Origin: DATDVH01 sp035290045
GTDB taxonomy: Bacteria > Patescibacteriota > Microgenomatia > UBA1406 > HO2-37-13b
Direction of reading: 5' to 3'
Length of the DNA: 17,674 nt
Assembly: GCA_035290045.1 (NCBI GenBank)
Contig: DATDVH010000035.1
Location: 1 to 17,674 of the forward strand
In this document: positions 6,680-14,085 of the stretch, one piece after another
How positions within the stretch are numbered: the stretch's first letter is position 1
Layout: every line of letters starts with the position of its first letter
Made by a program: the position numbers and the translations under genes
The notes under the pieces: model-generated
Seen by the model: only the letters and a program-made list of their open reading frames with translations
Databases searched by the model: none
What the model was told of the DNA's origin: nothing

Positions 6680-7912
6680 ATGAAAATACTGATGCTAACT
6701 CCATATTTACCTTATCCACCCTCATCAGGAGGGCAGGTTCGTTCGTATAATCTCTTGAAACACCTCGGGAAAAAGCATGAAATTTCTCTTGTCTCACTCA
6801 TCAAGACTGACGAGGAGAAACAATTCGTTGATCATCTCAAAGACTATTGCAAAAAAATATATGTATGCAAAAGATCTGAATCTCCATGGACTTTCAAAAA
6901 TATTACCCAAAGTATCTTCGGATATTATCCCTTTCTTATCGTCAGAAACCTTTCGTCTGAAGCCAAAAAAATAATATCTCATCTGATTGAGACGAACAAA
7001 TATGATCTTATTCATGCGGAGACATTTTATATTATGCCCCATATTCCCGAAACTCACATCCCTATTTTACTTGTTGAACAAACTATAGAATACCGTGTGT
7101 ATCAGCATTTTATAAAATCTATACGCTTTCCATTGCTCAAAATTCTTTTTTATCTTGATATCGTGAAACTAAAAATATGGGAAAAAAAATACTGGAAAAA
7201 AGCAGATTTGGTTGTTGCGGTATCAGAAACAGACAAAAATAAAATGCATGAACTGCTTCCTGATCTGACCATAAAAATTATTCCAAACGGGGCAGGAGAG
7301 GATCTTATCGGACTTTTTCAAAAAGAAAAAAAAGTTGATAAGCCAATTTTTCTGTATCAAGGCAATTTTTCATGGTTGCAAAACGTAGAGGCTGCTGAGA
7401 TACTCGCCCGCTCAATTTTTCCGCGTATAAAGAAAAAGATACCACAATCCATCTGTGTCATCACCGGTCAAAAAGCACAAGAAAAAATAAGTTATCTGGA
7501 AAAGCATGAGATAAAAATCATTGATATTATGTCTTCGCAAACCGAACAAGTTAAAAAAGGCTATCAGGAAGCATCGGTTTTTTTAGCACCTATAAAAGGC
7601 CCAGGAGGCACGCGACTGAAAATATTGGGAGCTATGGCAGCTGGTCTACCCGTCATATCTTCACAAGTCGGGATTGAAGGACTTGACGTCACTGATAATG
7701 AAAATATTCTAATAGCCAAAAATGAGGACGAGTTTGTGCAAAAAACAGTTAACCTCCTTAACAATCAAGCGCTTTACAATAAAATCCGTATCAATGCACG
7801 AAAATTAATAGATGAAAAATACAATTGGCAAAAAATTTCTAAGGATTTGGAGAAGATTTATTTGGGGTTAAAAAAGATTAAACGGAAAAGAGTTGAAAAA
7901 ATGTCTATATGA
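6680..7912 (+). CDS. Family 4 glycosyltransferase (PEP-CTERM/EpsH-associated transferase-like)
   Basis: The 410-residue protein is a GT-B retaining transferase. The N-terminal domain begins 'MKILMLTPYLPYPPSSGGQV', with the glycine-rich acceptor-side loop at 15-19; the C-terminal domain contains 'FLYQGNFSWLQNVEAAE' (224-240) and 'GPGGTRLKILGAMAAGLP' (307-324). This layout resembles the stp1-like GT4 subgroup. The position usually held by the second Glu of the EX7E donor-site motif ('KILEAMA') is Gly317 (codon GGA, one base from a Glu codon), so activity may be altered. Residues about 390-410 are a Lys/Arg-rich tail that may contact the membrane. It starts one base after the upstream stop and is the last gene of the first block; a 66-bp gap follows. 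Confidence 0.85.
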   Translation: MKILMLTPYLPYPPSSGGQVRSYNLLKHLGKKHEISLVSLIKTDEEKQFVDHLKDYCKKIYVCKRSESPWTFKNITQSIFGYYPFLIVRNLSSEAKKIISHLIETNKYDLIHAETFYIMPHIPETHIPILLVEQTIEYRVYQHFIKSIRFPLLKILFYLDIVKLKIWEKKYWKKADLVVAVSETDKNKMHELLPDLTIKIIPNGAGEDLIGLFQKEKKVDKPIFLYQGNFSWLQNVEAAEILARSIFPRIKKKIPQSICVITGQKAQEKISYLEKHEIKIIDIMSSQTEQVKKGYQEASVFLAPIKGPGGTRLKILGAMAAGLPVISSQVGIEGLDVTDNENILIAKNEDEFVQKTVNLLNNQALYNKIRINARKLIDEKYNWQKISKDLEKIYLGLKKIKRKRVEKMSI

Positions 7913-7936
7913 ATCAATTTTAGAATGGAGTAAAGA

Positions 7937-7967
7937 TTGTATACCGTTCAAGTGTTTAGAGTATAAT
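7937..7967 (+). promoter_or_regulatory. Promoter for the second glycosyltransferase block
   Basis: In the only sizeable gap inside the cluster (7913-7978, 66 bp), a perfect TATAAT lies at 7962-7967, 11 nt before the ATG at 7979. A weak -35-like TTGTAT (7937-7942) stands 19 bp upstream. No hairpin/T-tract terminator is visible, so read-through from the upstream block is possible and the site may be an internal promoter. Confidence 0.5.
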
Positions 7968-7978
7968 AATTCTTAACA

Positions 7979-9118
7979 ATGAAAATAGCTATTGACATAT
8001 CCCAAATCGTATACGAGGGAAGCGGAGTGACTCGTTATACTCGTAACTTAGTTGAATCGCTCCTACAATACGATCAAAAAAATGAATATACCTTTTTTTT
8101 CTCATCCTTAAGACGTACATTAAATAAAGAAATTGAAACAAACATCAACAACAAATACAAACTTAAAAAATATCGTCTGCCGCCGACTGTACTTGATTTT
8201 TTATGGAACAGGCTTCATGTTGTACCGATAGATTATTTCGTCGGTGATGTTGATTTGATCCTTACTTCAGACTGGACCGAACCGCCTTCATCTTCAAAAA
8301 AATTAACTGTTGTACATGACTTGGTGTTTTTAAAATTCCCGGAAACACTCCATAAAAAAATAGTTGAAGTACAAAAAAGACGGTTGTACTGGGTAAAAAA
8401 GGAAAGCACACGTATCATTGCTGACTCTCACAATACAAAACAAGATCTTGTAGAACTCCTTGCTATTCCTCAAGAAAGAATTGACGTGGTGTATCCAGCA
8501 GTCATCACCAATCCGCAAAAATCTCACGAGAAAACAAGAGTCGTAAAAAAATATCGTTTGACCAAACCATTCATTCTCACTGTCGGCAAGATTGAGCCGC
8601 GAAAAAATGTCGGCAGACTCATTTCTGCCTTTTTGAAAACAAAACTGCCCGATATCGATTTAATCATTGTCGGGAATAAAGGTTGGGGAGCTGATTACTA
8701 TCAATCATACTTACAGAGACAAACAACGATTAACAGCAAAAGTGCGAAAAATATCAGATTTTTAGGCTTTATCTCTGATAATGATTTATATGCTTTGTAT
8801 CAGTCTGCTCTTTTTTTTGTGCTACCTTCTCTCTATGAAGGCTTTGGTTTACCAGTGATTGAGTCAATGCAATTGGGCTGTCCGGTCGCCGCTTCAAATA
8901 CCTCATCTCTTAAGGAAATCGCAGGAGACGATGCGCTCCTTTTCAATCCATATGATGAGGAACAAATCGCCGGAGTACTCGTTAAATTAGCGCAAAACGA
9001 AAATTTGCGCGCGACGCTTAAAGAAAAAGGTTTAAAAAAAGGAGGAGAGTTTTCGTCAAAGCAATTTGCTCATTCATTATTGGGCATTTTTCAAAATATC
9101 TATGATAATCGGTATTGA
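7979..9118 (+). CDS. Family 4 glycosyltransferase (mannosyltransferase-like)
   Basis: The 379-residue GT-B retaining transferase has 'GSGVTRYTRNLVESLL' (15-29 region) in the acceptor domain, 'VVHDLVFLKFP' (111-121), the domain-joining 'TVGKIEPRKNVGRLI' (201-215), 'VGNKGW' (231-236) and an intact EX7E motif 'EGFGLPVIE' (287-295). These are typical of WbaZ/MtfB-like GT4 enzymes that use GDP-mannose or similar donors; the donor here is not determinable. It starts at an ATG 11 nt after a TATAAT with no ribosome-binding site. The next gene is a diverged tandem paralogue whose preferred start lies 17 bp inside this gene's end. Cytoplasmic, probably membrane-peripheral. Confidence 0.9.
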   Translation: MKIAIDISQIVYEGSGVTRYTRNLVESLLQYDQKNEYTFFFSSLRRTLNKEIETNINNKYKLKKYRLPPTVLDFLWNRLHVVPIDYFVGDVDLILTSDWTEPPSSSKKLTVVHDLVFLKFPETLHKKIVEVQKRRLYWVKKESTRIIADSHNTKQDLVELLAIPQERIDVVYPAVITNPQKSHEKTRVVKKYRLTKPFILTVGKIEPRKNVGRLISAFLKTKLPDIDLIIVGNKGWGADYYQSYLQRQTTINSKSAKNIRFLGFISDNDLYALYQSALFFVLPSLYEGFGLPVIESMQLGCPVAASNTSSLKEIAGDDALLFNPYDEEQIAGVLVKLAQNENLRATLKEKGLKKGGEFSSKQFAHSLLGIFQNIYDNRY

Positions 9119-10199
9119 CGGTAACGAGGCAAATGTTGAAAATAAGGTCGGGGTTTCAATCTATGTACTTGAACTGATTCACTATTTCTATACAAAAACA
9201 GATTCGAATACTCAATATGTCATTTATTTAAGAGACAAACCACACCATGATTTTCCTCTGCCAAACAATCATTTTCAATATCACATTGTAAAGGGCAATT
9301 TCTTATGGAGTCAACTGTTTCTCCCCATCAATCTCTACTTAAAGAAAGAAATAGATATTTTTTTCTCCCCTGCCCACTATGCGCCACGATTTTGTCCTGT
9401 GCCAACAGTGGTAACCATCCATGATCTCTCCTATTTTTATTATCCAAATGACTTTTTGAGAAAAGACCTTTATCAACTGAAAAACTGGACAAAATACAGC
9501 GTTGAAAAGGCAAGTAAAATCATTGCTGTTTCAAAAAATACTAAAAAGGATTTGATAAAATATTACCATGTACCAGAAAATAAAATAGAAATTATTTATA
9601 ACGGCTTTAATAGTAAATTAAAAGTAAAAAGTAAAAAATTAAAAATTGAATTAAAAAATAAAAAATACATCCTTTATGTGGGAACAATACAACCACGCAA
9701 GAATCTTCATACGTTAATTACCGCATTTCATTTATTGCTCAAAGAAAAACCAGAATATTCGCTCATTATAGCGGGGAAAAAAGGATGGTTATATGGAAAG
9801 CTATTTGATCATGTGAGAACTCTCAATCTTGAAGATAAAATAATTTTTACAGGATACATCAGCGATGAGGAAAAAGAAATGTTATATCAACATGCTTCAT
9901 TCTTTGTCCTTCCGTCACTCTACGAAGGCTTTGGCATCCCTCTTCTTGAAGCTATGAATTATGATTGTCCCGTCATCGCATCATTCACATCAAGTCTTCC
10001 TGAGATTGGAGGAGACGCATGTCTTTATTTTGATCCAAAAAAGCCAGAAGAACTGAATGAAAAAATGAAAGAAATAATAGGAAATACTACCCTTCGCGAA
10101 GAACTTGTCCAAAAAGGCAAAAAAAGAGTACAATTATTCAGTTGGGTGAAATGCGGAAGGGAAACGTTAGATACAATAAAAAAACTATATGAAAGATAA
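9102..10199 (+). CDS. Family 4 glycosyltransferase, tandem paralogue of the preceding gene
   Basis: About 365 aa from ATG 9102. The open frame extends upstream to a TTG at 9066, but the family start 'MIIGIDGNEANVENKVGVSI' aligns with the previous protein's N-terminus from 9102, so I use that. Motifs: 'TIHDLSYFYYP' (105-115), 'YVGTIQPRKNLHTLI' (192-206), 'AGKKGW' (224-229), and an intact EX7E 'EGFGIPLLE' (275-283). 'FFVLPSLYEGFG' is shared word for word with the upstream protein, pointing to an old tandem duplication with likely divergence of acceptor or donor. The linker before the second domain (169-188) is a Lys/Leu/Asn low-complexity stretch encoded by an A-rich simple repeat. It overlaps the next gene by 11 bp. 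Confidence 0.9.
   Translation: MIIGIDGNEANVENKVGVSIYVLELIHYFYTKTDSNTQYVIYLRDKPHHDFPLPNNHFQYHIVKGNFLWSQLFLPINLYLKKEIDIFFSPAHYAPRFCPVPTVVTIHDLSYFYYPNDFLRKDLYQLKNWTKYSVEKASKIIAVSKNTKKDLIKYYHVPENKIEIIYNGFNSKLKVKSKKLKIELKNKKYILYVGTIQPRKNLHTLITAFHLLLKEKPEYSLIIAGKKGWLYGKLFDHVRTLNLEDKIIFTGYISDEEKEMLYQHASFFVLPSLYEGFGIPLLEAMNYDCPVIASFTSSLPEIGGDACLYFDPKKPEELNEKMKEIIGNTTLREELVQKGKKRVQLFSWVKCGRETLDTIKKLYER
9610..9668 (+). repeat. A-rich low-complexity tract inside the GT4 linker
   Basis: This stretch consists of near-tandem units such as AAAGTAAAAAGTAAAAAATT followed by TAAAAATTGAATTAAAAAAT. It encodes the Lys/Leu-rich interdomain linker of the 9102-10199 glycosyltransferase and keeps its frame. It looks like expansion of a simple A/T repeat in a tolerant position. 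Confidence 0.45.
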
Positions 10200-10782
10200 A
10201 AAAGGAACATCATTAACAACGCAAGAAGTCATAAAAAAAATCATAAGCCGAATGTACAATATTATTGTTGAATATGAGGTATACCTTCTACACATCTGTG
10301 GGTGTATGCCTATTCATCATGTGCGTCGACTGTGCTATCGTATGGGAGGAATGAAGATAGGCAAAGGCTCAACAATCCACATGCATGCGCGTTTTTATGA
10401 TCCTAAAAATATCACCATAGGCACTGACTCAATCATCGGAGAATACGCGGTACTTGATGGAAGAGATACACTGAGTATCGGAAATCATGTAGATATTGCA
10501 TCAGAAGTAATGATGTACAACTCCAAACACGATATCAACGATCCAGATTTCAAAGCGGTAGATGGAAAAGTAATTATTGAGGACTACGTATTTATAGGAC
10601 CAAGAGCAATCATCATGCCCAATATCACGATAGGAAAAGGAGCGGTTGTCGGCGCTGGAGCAATAGTAACAAAAGACGTGCCGCCGTATGCGATCGTTGG
10701 CGGGATACCCGCCCAAATCATCGGCGAACGCAAAAATAAAAACCTTAATTATAAACTCGGACGTGCGAGATGGTTTCGTTGA
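10189..10782 (+). CDS. Left-handed beta-helix (hexapeptide repeat) acyltransferase
   Basis: At 197 aa this belongs to the maltose/galactoside O-acetyltransferase (LbH, WcaF/WcaB-like) superfamily, which typically transfers acetyl from acetyl-CoA to a sugar hydroxyl. After an N-terminal helical part (1-50), hexapeptide repeats run from about 55 to 180: 'MKIGKGSTIH', 'NITIGTDSIIGE', 'LSIGNHVDIAS', 'VIIEDYVFIGPRAIIMP', 'ITIGKGAVVGAGAIV'. His114 in 'NSKHD' is the expected catalytic histidine. 'VPPYAIVGGIPAQIIG' (165-179) is the usual closing motif. It overlaps the preceding GT4 by 11 bp and is the last gene of the cluster, so it probably O-acetylates the glycan or a precursor. It ends 8 bp from a convergent gene; no terminator is seen. 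Confidence 0.88.
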   Translation: MKDKKGTSLTTQEVIKKIISRMYNIIVEYEVYLLHICGCMPIHHVRRLCYRMGGMKIGKGSTIHMHARFYDPKNITIGTDSIIGEYAVLDGRDTLSIGNHVDIASEVMMYNSKHDINDPDFKAVDGKVIIEDYVFIGPRAIIMPNITIGKGAVVGAGAIVTKDVPPYAIVGGIPAQIIGERKNKNLNYKLGRARWFR

Positions 10783-10790
10783 AATTGTAA

Positions 10791-11786
10791 TTAATTCGTA
10801 TATTCTTGCACGAAAATCCTGCCGAAAATGCCCGCGTCAATCACCCCTATCCCCACTTTTCCAAACGCTTGAGATAAAATATTGCGCCTATGACCTTCTG
10901 AATTCATAAGTCCCGTATGAGCTACTTGAACGTCTGGAGCATATGCAAGGTTTTCTCCTGTCACACTATATTCTATCGCATGACGATCCAAACGCTCCGC
11001 AGGAGATGCGTTGTCAACCGACGAGTAATGAGAAAATACTCCCTGTGCAAACATCTCTTCCCCATATTCGCGAGCCGCAACTCGTAACCCCTCGTCAAAT
11101 CGCACATTTTTTACCCCTGCTTTTTTTCGCTCGCTATTGATGAGATTAAACATCTCAATCTCTGATATCGCATCTGATTTTAGTTTGGCTTTCTCAACAG
11201 TAAATCCAAGATTGACGCTTTTGTCTGAATTCTGCTTTATAGTAAGGAAATTCAATGTCTCCACAATCGCATCATTAAAAATCAGTCTCAACTGAGATTC
11301 AAGTCCCTGAGTCACTGCAAGAAGTGGTGGTGCAGTTTTTGAATGAAGAATAGCATTTTTTATGAATCCACGCACTGGAAGTGTAAAAAAAAGAGTGATG
11401 ATAAAGGCAAAAAAAATAACCCCATTGATAAAAGCTGGTATAAAACCAATAAAAGTATTTAATTTATTTTTGTACAATCTCGGTGGAATTTTTTTCAAAA
11501 GTAATCGTACTATAGTAAAAAAGACAATCTCCGTCACACTCCAAACGATAAAAAAACCAAGCGCATTAGACAATCCCTTAGATAAAGGTATGTATAAAGC
11601 TAATAGTTTTCCAAAATAAGAATAAAATCTGAATGATATAACCAGTGAAAAAAAAAGTCCACCGAAATCCAATACTGATGAAACAAATCCTTTATTTGTC
11701 AAAACAGCATATACAATAAAAAAGACAAAAATAAGATCAACCCAATTACCATACCTCCCTATATGAGTAAATAATTGCATGTTCAT
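10791..11786 (-). CDS. CvpA-like membrane domain fused to an extracytoplasmic CAP/SCP domain
   Basis: The 331-residue protein has two parts. Residues ~10-140 hold four hydrophobic segments (about 16-31, 39-58, 74-94, 112-135) in the arrangement of CvpA (colicin V production) proteins, with the typical N-terminal 'NWVDLIFVFFIVYAVLTNKG'. A linker (~145-205) leads to a CAP/SCP (YkwD-type) domain at ~208-330 with 'FNLINSERKKAGV', His253 ('FSHYSS'), Glu278 ('TGENLAYA'), and 'LMNSEGHRRNIL' with His299. The CAP part should lie outside the membrane. Its biochemical role is uncertain: bacterial CAP domains are proposed to act on the wall or bind ligands. It stands head-to-head with the PBP gene across a 25-bp promoter region, fitting an envelope role. 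The ATG at 11786 lies 11 nt after a minus-strand TATTTT; Met3 is an alternative start. Confidence 0.87.
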   Translation of the reverse strand: MNMQLFTHIGRYGNWVDLIFVFFIVYAVLTNKGFVSSVLDFGGLFFSLVISFRFYSYFGKLLALYIPLSKGLSNALGFFIVWSVTEIVFFTIVRLLLKKIPPRLYKNKLNTFIGFIPAFINGVIFFAFIITLFFTLPVRGFIKNAILHSKTAPPLLAVTQGLESQLRLIFNDAIVETLNFLTIKQNSDKSVNLGFTVEKAKLKSDAISEIEMFNLINSERKKAGVKNVRFDEGLRVAAREYGEEMFAQGVFSHYSSVDNASPAERLDRHAIEYSVTGENLAYAPDVQVAHTGLMNSEGHRRNILSQAFGKVGIGVIDAGIFGRIFVQEYTN

Positions 11787-11792
11787 TCTTTA

Positions 11793-11802
11793 TGTTAAAA
11801 TA
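11793..11802. promoter_or_regulatory. Overlapping divergent -10 elements between the CvpA-CAP and PBP genes
   Basis: The + strand has an extended -10, TGTTAAAAT (TG 11793-11794, hexamer 11796-11801), ending 11 nt before ATG 11812. The minus strand reads TATTTT at 11802-11797, ending 11 nt before ATG 11786. The two hexamers share five base pairs. The + element argues that the PBP starts at 11812 and not at the in-frame ATG 11779 upstream of the promoter. The minus element is weaker (4 of 6 consensus bases). Confidence 0.5.
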
Positions 11803-11811
11803 TTCTCTACT

Positions 11812-14085
11812 ATGTTTACCACTATTCGCTCAAGAGTCATTATACATAAAGTTCGCAATAAAATAGAAAAACACAAAAAAGTATCTCTTTTTCTTGCGGG
11901 TAGTATGATCTGCATTTTGATACTCTATTTTATCATCATTAAAGATTTGCCCAATCCGCATGAGTTACAAAATTATAAAATAATTCCCATATCCAGTCAA
12001 TTGCTCGATCGGAATGGAAAGCTACTTTTTGAGATATATCGGTCTGAAAATAGAATACCAGTTAAATTGCGAACTCTTCCTCTTTCTATCTCAAGAGCAA
12101 CCATCGCTATAGAGGACAAAAAATTTTACAAACATGGTGGGATTTCTTTTTTTGGGGGAATTGTTCGAGCAATAAAAGAGAATATATTCAGAAATAAACT
12201 ACAAGGCGGATCAACCATCACACAACAGTTAGTGAAATCAGCTCTTTTGACCCCTGACCGCACCATACGACGAAAAATAAGGGAAATGATGCTTGCTTTA
12301 TGGACAGAACGCATTTTTACAAAAGATGCTATATTGGAAATGTATCTCAATCAGGTCCCATATGGAGGATCAGCGTACGGGATTGAAGAAGCATCTCGTA
12401 TGTATTTTGGCAAAAAAGCAACCCAATTGTCGCTCACTGAATCAGCCTTTTTAGCAGGACTTCCCCAAGCTCCAAGTCTTTATTCACCCTACACTAATCC
12501 AGATAGGGCCGAGAATAGGATGAGGGAAGTAATTCAACAAATGTGCATGCAAGGATACATCAAAGATATTCCGATGTTTTCAAAAAAATGCAGTAGCGAA
12601 GATATCAATAAAGTAATAAATTATTATGGAAAACCACATATCATACCGCTTTCCATTCCCATTAAAGCTCCACATTTTGTTTTTTATGTCAAATCTCTTC
12701 TTGAACAAATGTATGATGCGCCAACTGTTGAGGAAGGAGGACTGATAGTCACGACTACTCTTGACCTTACTGTTCAAGAAAAAGCTGAAGGTATACTCAA
12801 AAAAGAATTGGACAAAGTAAAAAAATTGAAAGTATCAAATGGCGCCATACTAATTACTCGTCCGCCCACTGGCGAGATTCTGGCAATGGTTGGATCAAAA
12901 GATTATTTCGCTACTCCATCCGGAGCATTTAATGTAACGACAGCATATCGTCAGCCTGGATCATCAATCAAACCCCTCAATTATGCCGTTGGGATTGAGA
13001 GAAAATTAGTCACGCCTGCTACTGTTTTTTTAGATATGCCTGTGTGTTTTAGGACAATGGACCCAAAAAAACCCTATTGTCCACATAATTATGATGGACT
13101 ATTCCATGGCGCCGTACAACTTCGTTTTGCCCTTGGAAATTCATACAACATCCCAGCAGTCAAAATGCTTGCATTAAATAAAGTTAAAGATTTTACTGCT
13201 TCATCATCAGCTTTTCTCATTGATAGTTTTTCAAATCCAGATAGATATGGATTATCACTCACGTTGGGAGGGGCTGAGATAAAAATGATAGAAATGAATC
13301 AAGCATTTTCCGCTTTTGCCAATCAAGGAATACCAAAAAAACTTGCCCCAGTGCTTAAAATCACTGATAAAAAAGGGAAAACCCTCTATGAATATATTGA
13401 TCCAAATTATATAAAAGATGTTGAAAAACCATTAGAATACCCCAATTATACTGAATTGAGCGGTACACGTGCAATTTCAAAAGAAACCGCTTTTCTCATA
13501 TCTCATATCTTACTTGACAACAATGCACGGTCGTCTGCCTTTGGGTCATCAAGTTTATTAAATATTCCAAAACATGCAGTATCAGTTAAAACGGGAACGA
13601 CAAATGATAAACGCGACAATTGGACTATCGGGTATACGCCAAATTTTTTGACTACCGTATGGGTAGGAAATAATGACAATACTCCTATGGATCCGTATCT
13701 TACCTCTGGAGTGACAGGAGCCGCTCCCATCTGGAATGTTGTCATGAAAGAATTATTGAAAAATCAGCCAGATTTATGGCCAAAAAAGCCGGAAAATATT
13801 GTTGGAAGAAATGTTTGTATTATATCAGGCGCGCTTTCTACCAAAAGTGAAGACGGATCACAGAGTTGCCCATCGCGGTTTGAATATTTTATCAAAGGAA
13901 CAGGTCCTAAAATAGAAGAAAACCTCAAACGATTAGTTCCTGTCTCACGAGATACTGGATTTTTAACTAAAGCTGATGACCCATCAGCCGAGATACAAGA
14001 AAAACAAGTCATTCAAGACGCCTATTCAACTTATTGCATTGACTGCAATCACGAAGGCGAGCCAGCATCCTTTATCAGACTTTAA
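11812..14085 (+). CDS. Bifunctional class A penicillin-binding protein (GT51 transglycosylase + transpeptidase)
   Basis: The 757-residue protein polymerises lipid II and cross-links peptidoglycan outside the membrane. Order: short basic cytoplasmic tail; membrane anchor at ~23-43; GT51 domain with catalytic Glu101 in 'AIEDKKFYKH', 'GGSTITQQL' (132-140) and 'EMYLNQVPYG' (176-185); then the transpeptidase with SxxK 'GSSIKP' (nucleophile Ser384, Lys387), SxN 'SYN' (444-446) and 'KTGT' (593-596). All catalytic motifs are present, so it should be active and beta-lactam-binding. The tail after ~660 has cysteines at 669, 686, 742 and 745, the last two as CIDC. An in-frame ATG at 11779 would add 11 residues, but the extended -10 at 11793-11801 favours 11812. 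Its end overlaps convergent pgk by 11 bp. The symbol mrcA/pbp1A would be a family-level label. Confidence 0.94.
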   Translation: MFTTIRSRVIIHKVRNKIEKHKKVSLFLAGSMICILILYFIIIKDLPNPHELQNYKIIPISSQLLDRNGKLLFEIYRSENRIPVKLRTLPLSISRATIAIEDKKFYKHGGISFFGGIVRAIKENIFRNKLQGGSTITQQLVKSALLTPDRTIRRKIREMMLALWTERIFTKDAILEMYLNQVPYGGSAYGIEEASRMYFGKKATQLSLTESAFLAGLPQAPSLYSPYTNPDRAENRMREVIQQMCMQGYIKDIPMFSKKCSSEDINKVINYYGKPHIIPLSIPIKAPHFVFYVKSLLEQMYDAPTVEEGGLIVTTTLDLTVQEKAEGILKKELDKVKKLKVSNGAILITRPPTGEILAMVGSKDYFATPSGAFNVTTAYRQPGSSIKPLNYAVGIERKLVTPATVFLDMPVCFRTMDPKKPYCPHNYDGLFHGAVQLRFALGNSYNIPAVKMLALNKVKDFTASSSAFLIDSFSNPDRYGLSLTLGGAEIKMIEMNQAFSAFANQGIPKKLAPVLKITDKKGKTLYEYIDPNYIKDVEKPLEYPNYTELSGTRAISKETAFLISHILLDNNARSSAFGSSSLLNIPKHAVSVKTGTTNDKRDNWTIGYTPNFLTTVWVGNNDNTPMDPYLTSGVTGAAPIWNVVMKELLKNQPDLWPKKPENIVGRNVCIISGALSTKSEDGSQSCPSRFEYFIKGTGPKIEENLKRLVPVSRDTGFLTKADDPSAEIQEKQVIQDAYSTYCIDCNHEGEPASFIRL

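Noticed and set aside
6794..7057. An 87-codon minus-strand open frame inside the GT4 gene
   Set aside because: It is fully antisense to a well-supported glycosyltransferase, has no promoter or recognisable domain, and is expected by chance in AT-rich sequence.
7913..7978. Riboswitch or attenuator upstream of the second GT block
   Set aside because: The 66-bp gap is too short for a known riboswitch, shows no convincing stem, and the -10 lies 11 nt from the start, leaving no leader.
10783..10790. Bidirectional terminator between the acyltransferase and CvpA-CAP genes
   Set aside because: The gap is only 8 bp and no stem-loop with a T-tract could be drawn around it.
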